Assembly (NCBI GenBank): GCA_050084985.1
Contig: JBITNC010000002.1
Span: 23,498,001-23,562,000 of the forward strand
Direction of reading: 5' to 3'
DNA from: Nageia nagi
Lineage: Eukaryota; Pinophyta
Length of the DNA stretch: 64,000 nt
This document shows, one piece after another, positions 1 to 12,889 of this stretch. The notes beneath the pieces were generated by a model. That model did not search any database and had not been told where the DNA came from. It worked only from the letters and a program-made list of their open reading frames with translations. Both the position numbers and the translations under genes were made by a program. How positions within the stretch are numbered: position 1 is the stretch's first letter; every line of letters starts with the position of its first letter.

Positions 1-2395
1 CAAAAGCCCTCATTTAGTGGAATAAGTTACTTCTTGATATTAATAGATGATTACACAAGAAAAATATGGGTTTAATTTTTAATATAAAAGGATGAAGTAC
101 TTGAGTATTTCCATCAATTCAAGGTTGTTGTTGAGAAGTAAAGTGGATGCTATAACATAATATTGAGAAAAAATAGAGGTGGTGAATATATTTCAAAACA
201 ATTCCTAATTTTTTGCAAGCAACATGAAATTCACAAACAATTTACAACTAAGTGCACCCTCAACAAAAAGGTATAGCAGAAAGAAAAAATAGAACAATCA
301 TAGAAATGGCTAGGAGTGTGTTGAAAGAAAAGTATTTACGAAATGAATATTGGGCAATAATAATATAATATATAGTTTATATTATAAATAGATATTCAAA
401 GAAAAAGTGTAAGAAATATTTTTTCAAATGAAGCATGGAGTCGAAGAAAGCATAGTATTTCTCACATGAGAGTATTTAGATGTTGTGGCCTATGCACTTG
501 TCCCTAATAAGTTGAAAAACAAATTGGAAAACAAATAAGAAATATACATATTTGTGGGATATAGTGAATAATCCAAGATATATAAATTATTCAATCTAAT
601 AACCAAGAAAATTATAATTAACAAGGATGTGTAGTTTATAGAAAAGGAAGCATGGGATGGAAGTTTGAAAAAAATAGTGAATGTTATTGCCAGATCACCA
701 CAAGTGGATGAAGAAGAACTAGTAAAAATAAATGATCCTTCAAATGTTACTCCTCCCACATCCATTCAAGCTTAACAAGGTTTTTCTTAAGTGACACATT
801 CAACAAGCACAAGGAAATCTTTATGAGTTCAAGTAAGAACTCCTCCAAATGCACATCAAACACCAACAATAGGAACATCTACGAGTCCAATGTCAAGTGA
901 CACATCAAATCAAACTTTGGCAAGTTAAGGAGACAAAAATTTAGAATTTTAAATGATATTTATTAGCAAGAAGAAGATGAAAATAATACAAATTAGATTT
1001 AATTATTTACTTTATATGTACCATTAGATGATCAAATTCATTTTGAACATGCAATTAAGAAAGAAAATGGATAACAACCATGGAGTAAGAAAAAGAATCC
1101 ATATAAAATATTGATACATGGGAATTAGTGAGTATTCCATAAGGAAAAAATGTCATAAGTGTAAAGTGGATCTATAAGGCCAAATATAAGGGTGAAGGAA
1201 TATAGCTTTAACAATAGCAACATAATTTAAATGATAAGTATAGCAAATGGATATAAAGTTAGAATTATTAAATGGATTGTTGGAAGAGGAAGTGTATCTC
1301 GAGCATCCACTTGGTTATGAAGTTCTTGGAAAAGTATATAGACTAAAAAAGACACTCAATGGACTCAAGAAAGCCCCAAGAGCTTTGTATAATAGAATAA
1401 ATTCTTATCTTATGAGCAATGGATTTTGTGAAAGTGATGGTGAATCTACTCTTTACATTAAAGAAATTGATGCTAAATTTTTATTATTATTTTGTATTAG
1501 ATGATATAAGTTTATTAGAAATGATGAAGCTCTCAAAGTTGAGTTTAAAGAAGCTATGAAAAATGAATTTGAGATGACAAACTTAGGGTTGTTAAGATAT
1601 TTTCTTCACATAAAAGATAAATAATTAGATAATAACATATTTATTTCTCAATCAAATTATGCAACATATATATTAAAGAGATTCAAAATAAAAAATTTCA
1701 AGACTAATCCAACTATAATAGCCATGGGATTAAAAATTAAAAAGTAAGATTGGAGAAAGAATGTAAACTCACCTTTATACAAGAGCATGGTAGGAAGTTT
1801 GATGTACTTAATAGCCACAAGGTATAATATAATGTATGTTGTAGGTCTAATTTGAAGAAGTGACTAAAAGGATTTTAAGATATATTAATGGAATAAAATA
1901 ATATCATATTTTGTAAAGAAAGTCAAATGAAATCAAGCTAATCAAACACATAGATAGTGACTATGTAGGAAGTGTAGATGATATAAAGAGTACCCCAAGT
2001 TATGTTTTTCATGTTGAATCAGGGGTTATTTCATGGGCTTTAAAAATTACCAATTTTCTCTCTTTTTTTATAGTTGAACTTGAATATATAGAAACTATAG
2101 GGGTAACATGTCAAGCAATATGGATTAGAGGAATGTTAAAATATTTAGGACACAAGCAAGGAGAACCAAAAAGTATTTTCTATGATAATAAATAAACAAT
2201 AGCACTTTATAAAAAATTATTTTTCACAAAAGAAGCAAGCTTACAGATACCAAATATCATTTTATTACGTAATTAATTAATATTGGAGAAATTATTTTAG
2301 AACAATGCATGTCTAAAGAATAATATTCAAACATTTTCGCTAAGCCCCTAGGAAAGATAACTTTTATTCATCAATGAGATAATTCCAATTGCACT
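1..2395 (+). pseudogene. Degenerate Ty1/copia pol (integrase, reverse transcriptase, RNase H)
   Basis: Remnant of a copia polyprotein that enters the window already inside the integrase core. The first 70 bases read SGISYFLILIDDYTRKIWV, and GGEYISKQF follows near 180. Reverse transcriptase is clearest at 1247-1500, with LNGLLEEEVYLEHPLGYEV and the copia hallmark LKKTLNGLKKAPRALY. The segment at 1790-1830 reads YKSMVGSLMYLIATRYNI. RNase H follows at 1990-2390, with DDIKSTPSYVFHVESGVIS, a region like the family's QAIWLRRML motif, and a C-terminal 'IFAKPLGK'. Many stops and frameshifts separate these blocks, so it is dead. Gag and protease would lie upstream of the window. Confidence 0.93.
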
Positions 2396-2640
2396 ACTAT
2401 CAATGCGGATGTATATTTATAGTAGATAGGCATTTGATGTATTTTTTAGAAGTCTCTCTCTCTCACACACAAAAAAAGCTTCTTATCTATGTTATCTTGA
2501 AACTTCTTCTCAAATAGAAAGCATGAGGATGACATATAGAATGTAATAGATAAGTTTTCAATACAATACAAGTGTTATTTATATTAGGAATAATTAATTT
2601 AGAAACCTCTACTCTTTTTCTACTATGTTACATATTTATT
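2396..2640 (+). other. Probable copia 3' untranslated region / decayed LTR remnant
   Basis: This directly follows the RNase H end of the copia pol, where a polypurine tract and 3' LTR would be expected. It includes a short CT/CA-rich run near 2453-2475. No second LTR copy is in the window, so the boundary cannot be fixed. Confidence 0.3.
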
Positions 2641-4930
2641 TATGATATACAATTGCATTAAGTGGAACAATAGCTAGTTTAGAATCCTTTGTACTTATTT
2701 TAAAATTCACATAAAAATCAGAATTAGTACCATACCTTTCAATAAGAGTGTGTCATCTCAATATTTTCTCCTTTAAATGATTCCTAAATAATTTTTGGAA
2801 ACTCCCTTTTTAAGATGAAATTTCTCCCAAATTATTCTCTCTCCATATATAGATGCCAAAATAACTAGATCTTATACATCTAAAGGATGATGTATTTATT
2901 TTCAAAGAGTGTGCTCATTGTGACACTCACTCTCTAAATTAAATAAGTTGAGACTATAGTGAATATTTCTATCCATAGGAACAGTTCAAAAATCAAACCA
3001 ATATCCATCAAAATTATCATTACTAAAATTTGATTCTTCAACTCCCATGTGTTTACCTTCATCATACCATCCTTTAAAATATTTGTTAATTGCAATCATT
3101 CCACTAGTGTTATTATTTTAATAGGAAACATCTTGGAATTTTTCTATCCATACCTCATGTGGTGAAAGAATTTCTTCATTCTATTCTTCAAGAAAATTAC
3201 ATGAGAGTCTTATGGGTTGGATGTTTAGCTCAAAATGATCAGATGATATTATCATAATACTCCTCTTCCTTTCTAATATGGGATGAACTCTTGGGAACTA
3301 AACCTTGAAAATTTAATACATAAAAATGGTCTCCATGATGGGATGTTGGATTGTTATGGCACAAGTTTGTATCTTAAATACTCATAACTTGCTCTGAATC
3401 CCTCTTTTCTCATTTGTTATCATAGGAATATTTTTACTTTTATCTTCTTCCACTTTCTTCATTTCTTTAGATCTAGGGCATTCCTCTTGTTCTTCCAAAT
3501 TTATTGTTGATTTTTCCTTATCACTTCATTTATTCTCTTCAATCTTATCTTCATTATTTTCATATATATGGGAGCTTATCCTTTTTTTGCAAAACGCTTG
3601 AGAGCCACATAAAAATGAGCTCTCTCTTTCCCAATCTTGTGTAGCCTCATGAATGTTTGATTATGCATGCTTGAAATTGGTGGACTTTTGTTGCTGATTT
3701 CTTTCTTCATCATATTTATTTCTACTACAATTTCCTTTTTCCTCTTTCTCAAAGATATACCAATGATTTTGAAATGAAACACCCCTTTAAATTTTTTTTT
3801 GGAATATATCTATATTGTTGGTGTAGGGCATACATCTCATCCATTTTGCTCCTTGGATCTGATTTAGGAACCCTAACCAAATTCTATATGTGGGTTATTT
3901 GACCTAGTAGAGATGTTTGCACATGAAGCATTTGTTCCCTAATCTCATTCATGGAGTCTTGGATACTATGAATACTCTTTATTTCCTAATACTAATTCTT
4001 GTATCAAATTATCTATTCTTAGAAATGCATTAAATTCATCATACAAGTTAGTAGGTTCTTAGTGCTGATAAGATTGTAATAAGCTAAACTAGGGATCATT
4101 AGAATAGTAAAAAAAATTCAAAATTTTTAGACAAATTCCTCAAATAAACCTGATATGAAATATTACTTGAATAATTACAAATAAATTTCACAAATGAGCC
4201 ATAAATCAAATTGTAAAAAATATCTAAAATATTACTAAACATGAACCAAATTTATCAAAAAAATAAAAAATGAGTGCCAAGCAAATGTATTAATCAAGGA
4301 TAGGTAGTTTAAATGAAAAATGAGAAAAAATATTCCCTATAAGGGAGGATGTCCCTCTTAAATACCCTTAAATGTAAATATGAATGTGCAAACTCATATC
4401 AAATATTCCCCAATGCTATATGTCCCACTTAGAAGGCTACAAATGATTGTAAAAAAGTTGAAAGTGGCCTCCTAAAGCTAGATGTTGGGTTTCAAGGCTA
4501 AAATTCTCCTCCATAAGTCTGAACATATAACTCTGAGATGCTCTAAAATCCAAACTTGAATGCTAATTAGGCCAATGAATCTCAATATGAATCCTTTATG
4601 GATCCATTAATGGATAATTTAAGGGTTTTAACATCAACCCATCAAAGCCAAGAGGGTTTTTGTCCTCAAGGCCTTTGACCCTTTAGGTAAATTTTAAAAT
4701 AAAATATATATTTTTCTTCCAAATGAAACTATATCATGTAACCTTTCAAAATGATGGGTAGAAGATGCTCTATCAATTTAAGAAAATGAATCAAAAATCC
4801 ATAACTTGTGGTTAAAGTTATGCATTTTTTTACATCTCTGAAAATTAATCATTAGAGAAGTCCATTCATAAGATTTGATATGTTTACTTAGGGTGTAAGA
4901 GTAACTCAAGAATAAACAAGAAAAGTACAA
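2641..4930. other. No recognisable gene; possible minus-strand degenerate coding at 2.8-3.8 kb
   Basis: Most of this is AT-rich non-coding DNA. Read on the minus strand, about 3780 down to 2760 gives charged protein-like stretches in more than one frame, including an open run at 3782-3576 rich in Lys/Glu. It may be a decayed ORF1 or gag of a transposable element. No family motif such as a zinc knuckle or catalytic residues was seen. From 3.8 to 4.9 kb I see nothing recognisable. Confidence 0.25.
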
Positions 4931-4939
4931 CTTGAGAAA

Positions 4940-5360
4940 ACCTTAACATATAGTTGAGGAAAAAATTGAATTGGGAAATAAGGTGTGGTTGTATCTTAGC
5001 AATGAATGGTTATAAAGTCGAACCAATAAGTTCAAGATTATTATGCATGGAGCTTTTAGTATCATTGAAAAAGTAAGTAAGAATTATTTAAAGTTTAATT
5101 TATCTATTTATATTTAAACTTAGTAGTTATAATGGATAACTTGAACTTTTTGAAACCAAACATGATCATTGATTAACACATATAATAGGTTATATCACGT
5201 ATCAATGACATATTTGTAGATAGTATAAAAATGTTAGGGAGGATTCAATATTGCAAAATAATATGTGTACCACTAGAAGAGGATAAAATAAAGTTTTTTG
5301 TAGCTGATATGAAAATGCAAATGTATGAGAAGGTAAAATGGTATGTAAAAATCATGGTTA
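4940..5360 (+). pseudogene. Ty3/gypsy integrase C-terminal remnant
   Basis: The translation near 4960-5100 reads LGNKVWLYLSNEW, then KIIMHGAFSIIEKVSKNYLK and a downstream LxLFETKHD-like segment. This matches the order found after the integrase core of gypsy elements: 'GDKVWL' motif, 'GPF.I..KVG..AY.L.LP', then 'NV..LK.Y'. Only this tail is recognisable. The catalytic core, RT and gag are missing, and stops interrupt the frame. The repeat block at 6146-6475 is downstream and could be its LTR, but this is unproven. Confidence 0.75.
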
Positions 5361-6145
5361 AGTAGTTATTTTCTCACCTTACTAAAAAGTGATATTTTTA
5401 AAATAAAAAGTAACCTTAGAGAGGTATGATATAAAAGAATTATATGTATTAAAAATAAATATCTTGGACTATATATTTTTAGTAAAATATTAGATTTCAT
5501 TTCTTGGAATGAACCTCTTGTCCTAGAGGAGGTTTATTAAGGAAAGATGAGTGTACTATCCTCGTTTCATTAATATTCATCAATAAATTACTTTTGAGTA
5601 TTTAATTTTAGAGGATTCCATTGTGTGAGAAAAATTAGTTATACCATACCAAATTTTCTTGATATACAAGGGATTTGAAAAAAAGTGTTAAAGAAATCCG
5701 ATGATTTAAACCCCCAAAATCCCTTGTGGAAAGGTAAATAATTTTTCCAAACTAAAAGATTATTTTTCCAAACTCAAAGAAAGATAAAAAATGGGATGAA
5801 TGTTCTGATTTAAGAAGAGGGTGGGTTGATTTTCAAACCAAGAGTTGAGGCTCAAAGAAATAGAGCTTGAGTTAATAAATGGTACTCTTGCGGTTCTGAA
5901 TCTTTGAGGGAAGAGAAAATGTAGAAGGAATATAATGTAATAGAGAGGCTACTAGTGCCATAGAATACCTTCAGGAATATCTTTAAGCATCCTTCTAGGA
6001 GGCAAGAAGGAAGTGTCGTTTCTAGAAACCTTTCAACATACATCTTATTAGTGGAAGAATATTTTTATGAGGATACCTTTATTCCCCGTTCTTAAGAGAA
6101 AGAACTCACTTTTTTATTTGGAAGGATCAAATATATGAAAAATGA
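5361..6145. other. Unassigned AT-rich stretch, possibly LTR-related
   Basis: It sits between a gypsy integrase tail and a dispersed repeat. A short direct duplication of 'attatttttccaaac' type sequence occurs near 5740-5770. No coding potential is recognised. Confidence 0.25.
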
Positions 6146-6475
6146 ATATTTTAGAGTGAAGATTTAGACTATAATCTATATGCTCATGTATCATCTTTCA
6201 AAATGTATATCGTTTTCTATAAGTATCTAAGATACCCGAATGATACTCGCGATATATTTCCAAAAGAGATTGAACTTGCATATTATCTTTGTACTAAATT
6301 ATTGTACGCTAAAAAAAATTTAACATTATATTATAACAATAGAAGCTCATAATAACACTAATCTAATTATTGTAAAATGGTATAACCGTAGTAGTTATTA
6401 CAGCAACAATAAAAAGGTGAAATATGGTTGTTGTAGTAACTATAGAAGGAAATAATAAATTTTGTACAAATATTC
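6146..6475 (+). repeat. Dispersed repeat, copy 1 (pair with 17290-17635)
   Basis: About 330 bp that aligns with 17290-17635 in the same orientation. Shared strings include 'aatagaagctcataataa', 'gtaaaatggtataacc' and 'gtagttattaca', in the same order and spacing. It may be an LTR fragment of a gypsy element, since it follows an integrase tail by 0.8 kb, or an unrelated interspersed repeat. Confidence 0.8.
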
Positions 6476-7140
6476 TTAAAAAAAAAAATTTAAGGAAGAC
6501 TCTCTAGACTACACCTAAGATTATACCTCTAGGAAAAATAAAGTTTGAATGAATTTATTTTAAATAAATAAATGCTGAGAAAGTTTATAGAAAGTGTACC
6601 AGTTAGGGTAGGGCACAAAGATTTCTTTAAATAGCTAACTTTTGTATGGGTAAGGTATGTTCTTTTGGGCATGATACTAGCACTTTAGTGTATGGCAGTG
6701 TTGTCGAAGGAAGGGTTCAATAACACGGTTCAATACATTTATTTGTTACATGAAGTACTATAAGCTACCATGAAACTCCAGGAACCTGGTAACCCCTCAA
6801 ACCTTTCATTTGAAGTCCCAGCTGAGGATATAGTAGCATTAAATTTAGAAAGATAAATATTAAGAATTCATATGTAGAATTTTAATTCTTATTACTTGGA
6901 ATTGAATAAATAGAATTTAAAAATTCAATTAAATATTTAACAAAAAAATATATTAATATTCATTAGTGAGGAAAGATGTTAAAGGGTTTGTAAGGAAGAA
7001 TATTTACAAAGAAATAGGAGTGAATAATGAAACTTCAAAGAAAGAAAAATAAGAAAATAAATTAACATTGTGATACATTGCTAATACAAAATAAATACAA
7101 TGCAATTCATTATTGGTTTTACTTATTTAGGTATCTGAAT
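6476..7140. other. No recognisable feature
   Basis: AT-rich sequence with no family motif seen on either strand. Confidence 0.4.
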
Positions 7141-7149
7141 TCATTCCAA

Positions 7150-7375
7150 CAATAAAAGTTATGTGTTCAAATCCCATGATGCCTATGTATTATGGACCCT
7201 TGTGTGCTATGATATTACTGCAATAAATAGTTAATACAAAACATAATAAAATACCTTCCATTACCAATAAGGTTATGTGTTCAAATCCGGTGATGTCCGG
7301 TAGGCATTAGGCTTCTTAGTTGAGGCTCTTAGAAGTTGGAAGACGAGGGGATGAGTTTAAATCCAATGATCTATT
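7150..7375 (+). repeat. Repeated tRNA-like B-box motif (2-3 copies)
   Basis: The string 'ttatgtgttcaaatcc' occurs near 7158 and again near 7272, about 114 bp apart, followed in each case by 'gatg'. A third, weaker 'gagtttaaatccaatgat' lies near 7351. GTTCAAATC resembles the RNA polymerase III B box, so a tRNA-derived SINE or its duplication is possible. No A box or poly(A)-like tail was established. Confidence 0.4.
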
Positions 7376-7575
7376 GTGAAATTTTACTAAGTAGGACTTT
7401 CCTATGATTGATTAATTCCCTAATGAAAGGTTAGATGAAACTCTAGTCTTCCTAATTAATATGGAATTATAATATATATGATTTTTAGAATAAATAATAA
7501 TATCTATCATATATCTCATGGTAAATAGGATAAATGAAGTGAAAAATAAAATATTCCTTAGATTCTACCTCAAGG

Positions 7576-7790
7576 TTGCACAATTTGTAGATATGCTGAT
7601 CATTGGAGAGGTGATGATTTTTCTATATGCTTAATTAGTGGGAACAAACTTATAATTGCATAGTTTGTAGATATGTTGATCTTTGGGGAGTTGATGATTT
7701 GTCTATATAAACAAACTTGTAGTTGCGCAATCTGTAGATATGTTGATCTCTAACGAGGTGACTTGTCTATATACGTAATTAATGGAAAAA
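7576..7790 (+). repeat. Tandem repeat, three diverged units of 67-80 bp
   Basis: Three units each contain 'ttgc(a/g)ca(a/t)', then 'tgtagatatg(t/c)tgatc', then a 'gaggtgatgattt-tctatat' type segment. Unit starts are near 7576, 7656 and 7723. The second unit lacks about 13 bp relative to the first. Confidence 0.8.
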
Positions 7791-8029
7791 AATTTGAAGC
7801 TGGATTAGAAGAAACCTGAGAGTCTAGACAGTGACATTTAAATCAAGTTCTATTTTGAGGTAATGATCAATCCATTCTGTATTTGGAGATAAAAATAAAT
7901 ATTAGAACAAATTTGTTCACAAGGTTCCTTTGGATTTGTCCAAGTGACCTTTATATATGCTCAACAAATTTCATCTAGAATCTCGTTATTAAATTATGAC
8001 GCATTGATGCAAGCTGCCTAATAAGAGAA

Positions 8030-8760
8030 GCTATATGAAGAGATCAGAGGGAGCTAAGGGCAAAAGCAAATCTGCAATGATGAAGGAGCCCACGCAGGAG
8101 AAAACAACATACATAGCGGGGCTTATAGAGCTTGAAAAAGAAATAAAAGAAACTTGATAAAGAGCTAAAACTGAGACCAGTAGGTCCAATTGGAGCAGAT
8201 ATTCCACTCTTTCCGGTAAAATCTTGGAAAAAGTCTTATACAGATTGTGCTATAATACTCCATTCTGTGTATGCTTTTATGTCACTGGGATAAACATTAT
8301 ATTACATAGTACTATTAACAAAAAATATAACTTTTTTCTCATAAAAATGCTTGTTAATAGTTCGTTGCATACTTTTTGTTGTGTCAGTAGCCACATTCTT
8401 GCATAGTCATCCATGCTACTGTAAGAACATAATAATCGACTTCCGGCTTCCCTACTTGAAAACGCTTAAGCAACTTTTTGAAATCCCATTGTTCCAGCAG
8501 TGTCCTCGTAATTCCTTCAAAAGATATGATCGGAATTGGCACTTATTTTTCACTTTGTTCATTTCAGGGTTCAGGTGGGAATCCATGAGTGGACGAGTTC
8601 TTTCCTTTTTGGCTTTCGTGTTTATCGGCATCGTTGACTATCGTGCTCCAACAAGATTGGTGTGGGCAAACAGACCTGCTAACAAACGTCTTTGAACAGG
8701 ACTGTTGTGCTCCAACAAGACTGTTGTGGGCCAACAGAACTGCTAACAAGAGTAAAATAT
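8030..8760 (+). other. Exon-like, less AT-rich island of unknown identity
   Basis: Base composition is clearly less AT-rich than its surroundings. The plus strand reads KGKSKSAMMKEPTQEKTTY, then ELEKEIKET with stops. A shifted frame gives LRPVGPIGADIPLFP, ending at a sequence that could be a splice donor (ccg/gtaaaa, about 8215). A possible acceptor (ttcatttcag/gg) occurs near 8567. It could be a captured or degraded host gene fragment. I do not recognise the protein, and open frames at 8351-8695 on plus and 8564-8749 on minus have no familiar motif. Confidence 0.3.
8643..8753 (+). repeat. Tandem duplication, 64-bp period, two copies
   Basis: Copy 1 starts at 8643 and copy 2 at 8707. Both begin 'gtgctccaacaaga' and contain 'tgtggg-caacaga-ctgctaacaa'. 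A smaller internal echo, 'gactgttgtg', occurs twice in the second half. Confidence 0.88.
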
Positions 8761-10890
8761 GGAAGAAAAAGTGAATAAAAACTAGAGTGCACAGTAATAT
8801 ATAATAATGTTAATTGGTGAAAAAAAAAATAGTTCAATGGGACAATACTGTCCAATGAAAAAGAAAAAGCATTAGGGTTAAAGTAGAGAAAAATGCTATA
8901 ATATTATACAATGTATAGTTATCTACATCCAAAATTTATTTTTTAGAATGTACAAAAATTTAAACTGTTATTGTATATTGTTTTCGATTCAATGGTATAC
9001 TTGTTAGTGTACTGTATTAAAAAACATGTGATCAATGTTTGAACCTTTACGAGGTTTTTTGCATCAACACATAGAAATTTTTAGGTCCATGCTTTCTATC
9101 TAAAGTTAATATACGCTCAGAATATATGCATAAAACTGATATACGCATAGAATATATGCAAAATCTCCCTATTCCAAAAATTTGGCTGCAAGATAGTGTT
9201 CTCCATAAAGAAAAGGTTAAGAAATGCATATTGTATTGAAAACCATATATAATAGATAATCTTGTCTGTGAGGAGGTCATGGTTATAGGAGCATCATCAT
9301 TATTTAACATAATAATATGGTTGATGGAAGATCTAATCCCTTGAGAAATGATTGCCATGAACTAAAAGGGTCTTGTGGGATTTGTGAGGAATCTCTCCTA
9401 GAATCTTAGTTCGAACATCATATGTAGTTGAGATAAAGTTGGTGATGTGTAACTATTGTCTATGTTAGGGTAACTTGTTAATTGTCTATAAACATATATT
9501 ATATTATGTTAATATATCTCGATGCAAATACAAAATAGTATTGTCTAAAGTGCACTTCTTACTTGTGAGGAATGAAGGGTCCTTGATAAAGTTGTTGATC
9601 TACTTGGTGGCTTGAAGGATCTCTTTAAGTTGTTGTAGAGCTCTACTCCTAAAGATATCGAGCTCTTGTAGGAAGAAGACCAAGCACCTCTAGTTGGTAT
9701 AACAGAAAAAAAGAAAAAAGAGAGTCTTCAAAATCCTTATACAAGTAGTTATATCATATCACTATCATCTTCAAATCTAATAGTATATACAACATCAAAA
9801 TATCAAATGCAACTTATTCTCAGCATCTTCTAGAGATAAAAGCCCTCAAATCCTAACAAATTGAGGAAGATTTGTAGCTAACCAAGGGGAATCCTTATTT
9901 TTTGAGACCAATGGTGCTGAGAGTATGTGCGTTGGATGATGATACCATAAAAAAGTTATAAGAAATATTGTATATAGAAAGGAAACATAGGGTTGAGATC
10001 TTGTGGGGGACAAACCTAAGTAATTATGATTGTAAAATGGTAAGTATCCTCTCTAATAGATCTATTGAGTTTTTCCTTCAATGATTGAAAGTAAAGAGGA
10101 GTGGTCATCAAGGAATTGAATGTTGGGTTTCCATAATAGAGACACACATAGAATTTAATACAAAAATGGATTTGAAATACCAACATCACTTGTGTTTAAT
10201 GGGGACTAATAATGGAAGTCTCTTTGAAGAGCACAAGAAAAGAAATGGGCACCTCTTGCAATCTAAAGATGAATCACTAAATTACCAATATCCATGAATG
10301 AAGGATGTGAACTTGAATACACTCTCAAGATGAAGTGGTTATTTAACAACAAACTTTGTATAATGCATTAGGGAAGGATTTTTTTGTATTGGATCATCCA
10401 CTCAAATGAAATGATTTGACTCCTCTCAATTCATGACCATTCGAAAATCCAAATCTCTCACCCATAGATGATTATGGGTTTAATAAGGCATTAAAAATAT
10501 GTTTCCTTCCACAAATATCTTGGAAGCAAATATGGAAGTATTGACATTCCAAGAGAGAGAATAAAGCATATCCTTTACAAAGACATGATAGGGATGTTTA
10601 TTTCAAGCTGAAAAATGACCTAGAGAACTTAAGCCTTAAGAAGATGTAAACATTAGTAAAATCAATTTGCTCATCTATATAGTAAAAATGATATGTAGAC
10701 ATGGTAACATTTGGCCTTAGTCTTATTGAGGTTGAGAAAAAGTTATTTATAAGAATAATATAGAAAAATAATATAGTAAAGTTATTTATTTATAAATAAT
10801 AATATATATGTTGCATTTCATATATAAAATTAAAGCAAAATACAAGATGTATATATAGCTTATTTTTATTCTAGAAAGTGTAACTAATTA
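8761..10890. other. No gene recognised; one short direct repeat
   Basis: AT-rich. Two 20-bp near-copies of 'atacgc-agaatatatgca' lie at 9111 and 9141, a 30-bp period. Open frames at 9047-9358 (minus) and 10085-10297 (plus) show no family motif. The integrase of the neighbouring minus-strand gypsy remnant would be expected here, but no HHCC zinc finger or D,D,E pattern was found. Confidence 0.35.
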
Positions 10891-12299
10891 AAAATTTATA
10901 TTATTATAAAGTAATTAGGTATATAGCTTCAAATTGCTCATCCTTGTAATATTCACCTTTATGAGTATCAAAAGAAAAAGGCTTTGACTCCATAAAAATT
11001 GAAATAAGATACATGTGAGGTCTAGATAATAGATCAACCAATTTATTAGTTTTACCCATCTTATAAATAATCAAAGGGTTAAATTAAAACAACAAACCCA
11101 TCCAATTTAAATGGCTAAATTGATGGAATTTGCTTTGTATTTTCAAATATTTTAATGGCTCATGATCATTATGAAATATTAATTATTTTATCATCAAATA
11201 ATATCTTTATTTCTAATCCACTTGAAGTATTATGTACAATTTTGTATCATATGTATGATTACTATGAATGGATTATGAAAACAACTTTGAATGATAGCAT
11301 ACCAACATCCCTCCTTGAAGTAAAACTACTCCCAAAGCATGGATTGCAATATAAACCTCCACTTTGAAAGGCATTCTCATGTCCAACATGGCTACTATAG
11401 GTTCATTGTAAACATTATTCTTTAATATTTTGAATTCTTATTCCTCTTATTTATGTTGCATAATGCTATCATATTTTTAAAATATTCTCAATAGTGGTGC
11501 AACAACATATGGTAAGTCTTTAGTGAACTTCCATAGGTATTAAATTACTCCTATAAAACCATCTTTAGTGCTTGGCTTTATCCACTCCTTGATAGCTATA
11601 ATCTTGGTTGGGTAAAAATAAATTTCTCTTCCACCAATCACATAGACTAAATAAATCATTAAATTCCTGTGAAACTTCTTAAGATTTAATCTTAATTATA
11701 TCTATTTTAAAATATTCAATACCTTTTTCAAATTTTCCATATGCTTCTTCTAAGATGAGCTACAAACTAAAATTTCAACAAAAAATACTAACACACACTT
11801 ACATAGCATTGGACATAGTACATCATTACCCATTTTCATGAACAGTATAAGAGCATTAGTAAATTTAAAAGTCATGAGAAGCCACTTAAAAAGATCATTT
11901 TTATGGCTATGTTATAAATATTTTTATTCTTTATTTTGATTTAGTAATAAATAAATTATAAATAAAGCTGCATGAAGTACTTAAATCATTAATGTGAGGA
12001 ATTGGAAACCTTATTTTAGTAGTAATTTTATTTAGTTCATATTAGTCAATACACATCCTTTAAGTCACATATTTAATTGGAACTAGAATAATAAGTCAAC
12101 CTTCTTACACTAGGCCTCAAATGAAGTTCATACAATAATTTTTAGACTTATATTTTCATCTTATAAAACTATGAAATTGAGTACCTATACAAAAACCTAC
12201 ACAAGTGTATTTGGTAATAGTTGAATCTTATGGTTATCCTATATCTTTGATAGTATGCCATGAGGTGTTTGCATAATTTGCTTATAATTCATGGGTTTT
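10890..12299 (-). pseudogene. Ty3/gypsy reverse transcriptase-RNase H remnant, split by a copia insertion
   Basis: Read on the minus strand from about 12290 downward, the domains come in family order. 'RMCIDxYELNKITTKIRFPI' (about 12040) is the RT start. 'KWLLMTFKFTNALILFMKM' (about 11850) matches 'WLVMPFGLTNAPATFM'. A connection segment follows, with GGREIYFYPTKIIAIKEW. RNase H then reads KVEVYIAIHALGVVLLQGG, HNDHEPLKYLKIQSKFHQF, and KMGKTNKLVDLLSRP (about 11000). Stops and frameshifts are frequent, and the YxDD motif is degraded. Protease and gag should continue to higher coordinates, but the frame stops at about 12299, where a copia LTR begins. Integrase was not found below 10890. Confidence 0.9.
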
Positions 12300-12714
12300 T
12301 GAGTTTGACTTATCTCACAAAATTTGTTTTGCAAGCGTCAATGCTTATGCCAATGCTTATGTTCCTATTAGACACTCAGCACTAATACTCCTGTTAGCAC
12401 ATATGTTGAAGTTCTTATCAGATTTTCCATCAGGCATTACTTATAAGATTATTTTGTAATTGTGCTTTCCATGTAACATGAGAATACTAATTGTAACTAA
12501 TTCTTGATGAATCTTAGGGTTGAGGTAGACTAAGTATAGTAACTTATTTTGTTGATTTAATTAAAAATAATATTATTATATTGCAAAAGTTTTATGTTGT
12601 AGGTTATTTTGAGTTCTTTAGCTTTCTCCATTACTGTATCATAGTTTGGGCTATATTATCACCCTTTTAATATTCTCATTTCAATTAATATAGTTCATAC
12701 ATTCATCACTATTT
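12300..12714 (+). repeat. 5' LTR of the 12.3-kb copia element
   Basis: Aligns with 15970-16310. Shared strings include 'tttccatgtaa-tgagaat', 'attcttgatgaat-ttagggttg-ggtagact', 'taggttattttgagtt-ttta' and 'ctttctccattact-tatcat-gtttggg'. It begins TGAGTTTGACTT. It ends just before a decayed 'ttggtcttgact', which could be a worn TGGTATCAGAGC primer-binding site. Confidence 0.82.
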
Positions 12715-12889
12715 TTGGTCTTGACTTAATGAATGATTATTTCATCTAGTTTCTTCATACCTTGAATGTTGATGTTGTTTGAATTTATATTATAAACCTC
12801 ATATTTGTAATAATACCTAGTTTAGTTATAGGGTTTGAATTTTTCAATCTTAAGAGAATTTTACAAAGTTGCAATTTGAGATAATTATT

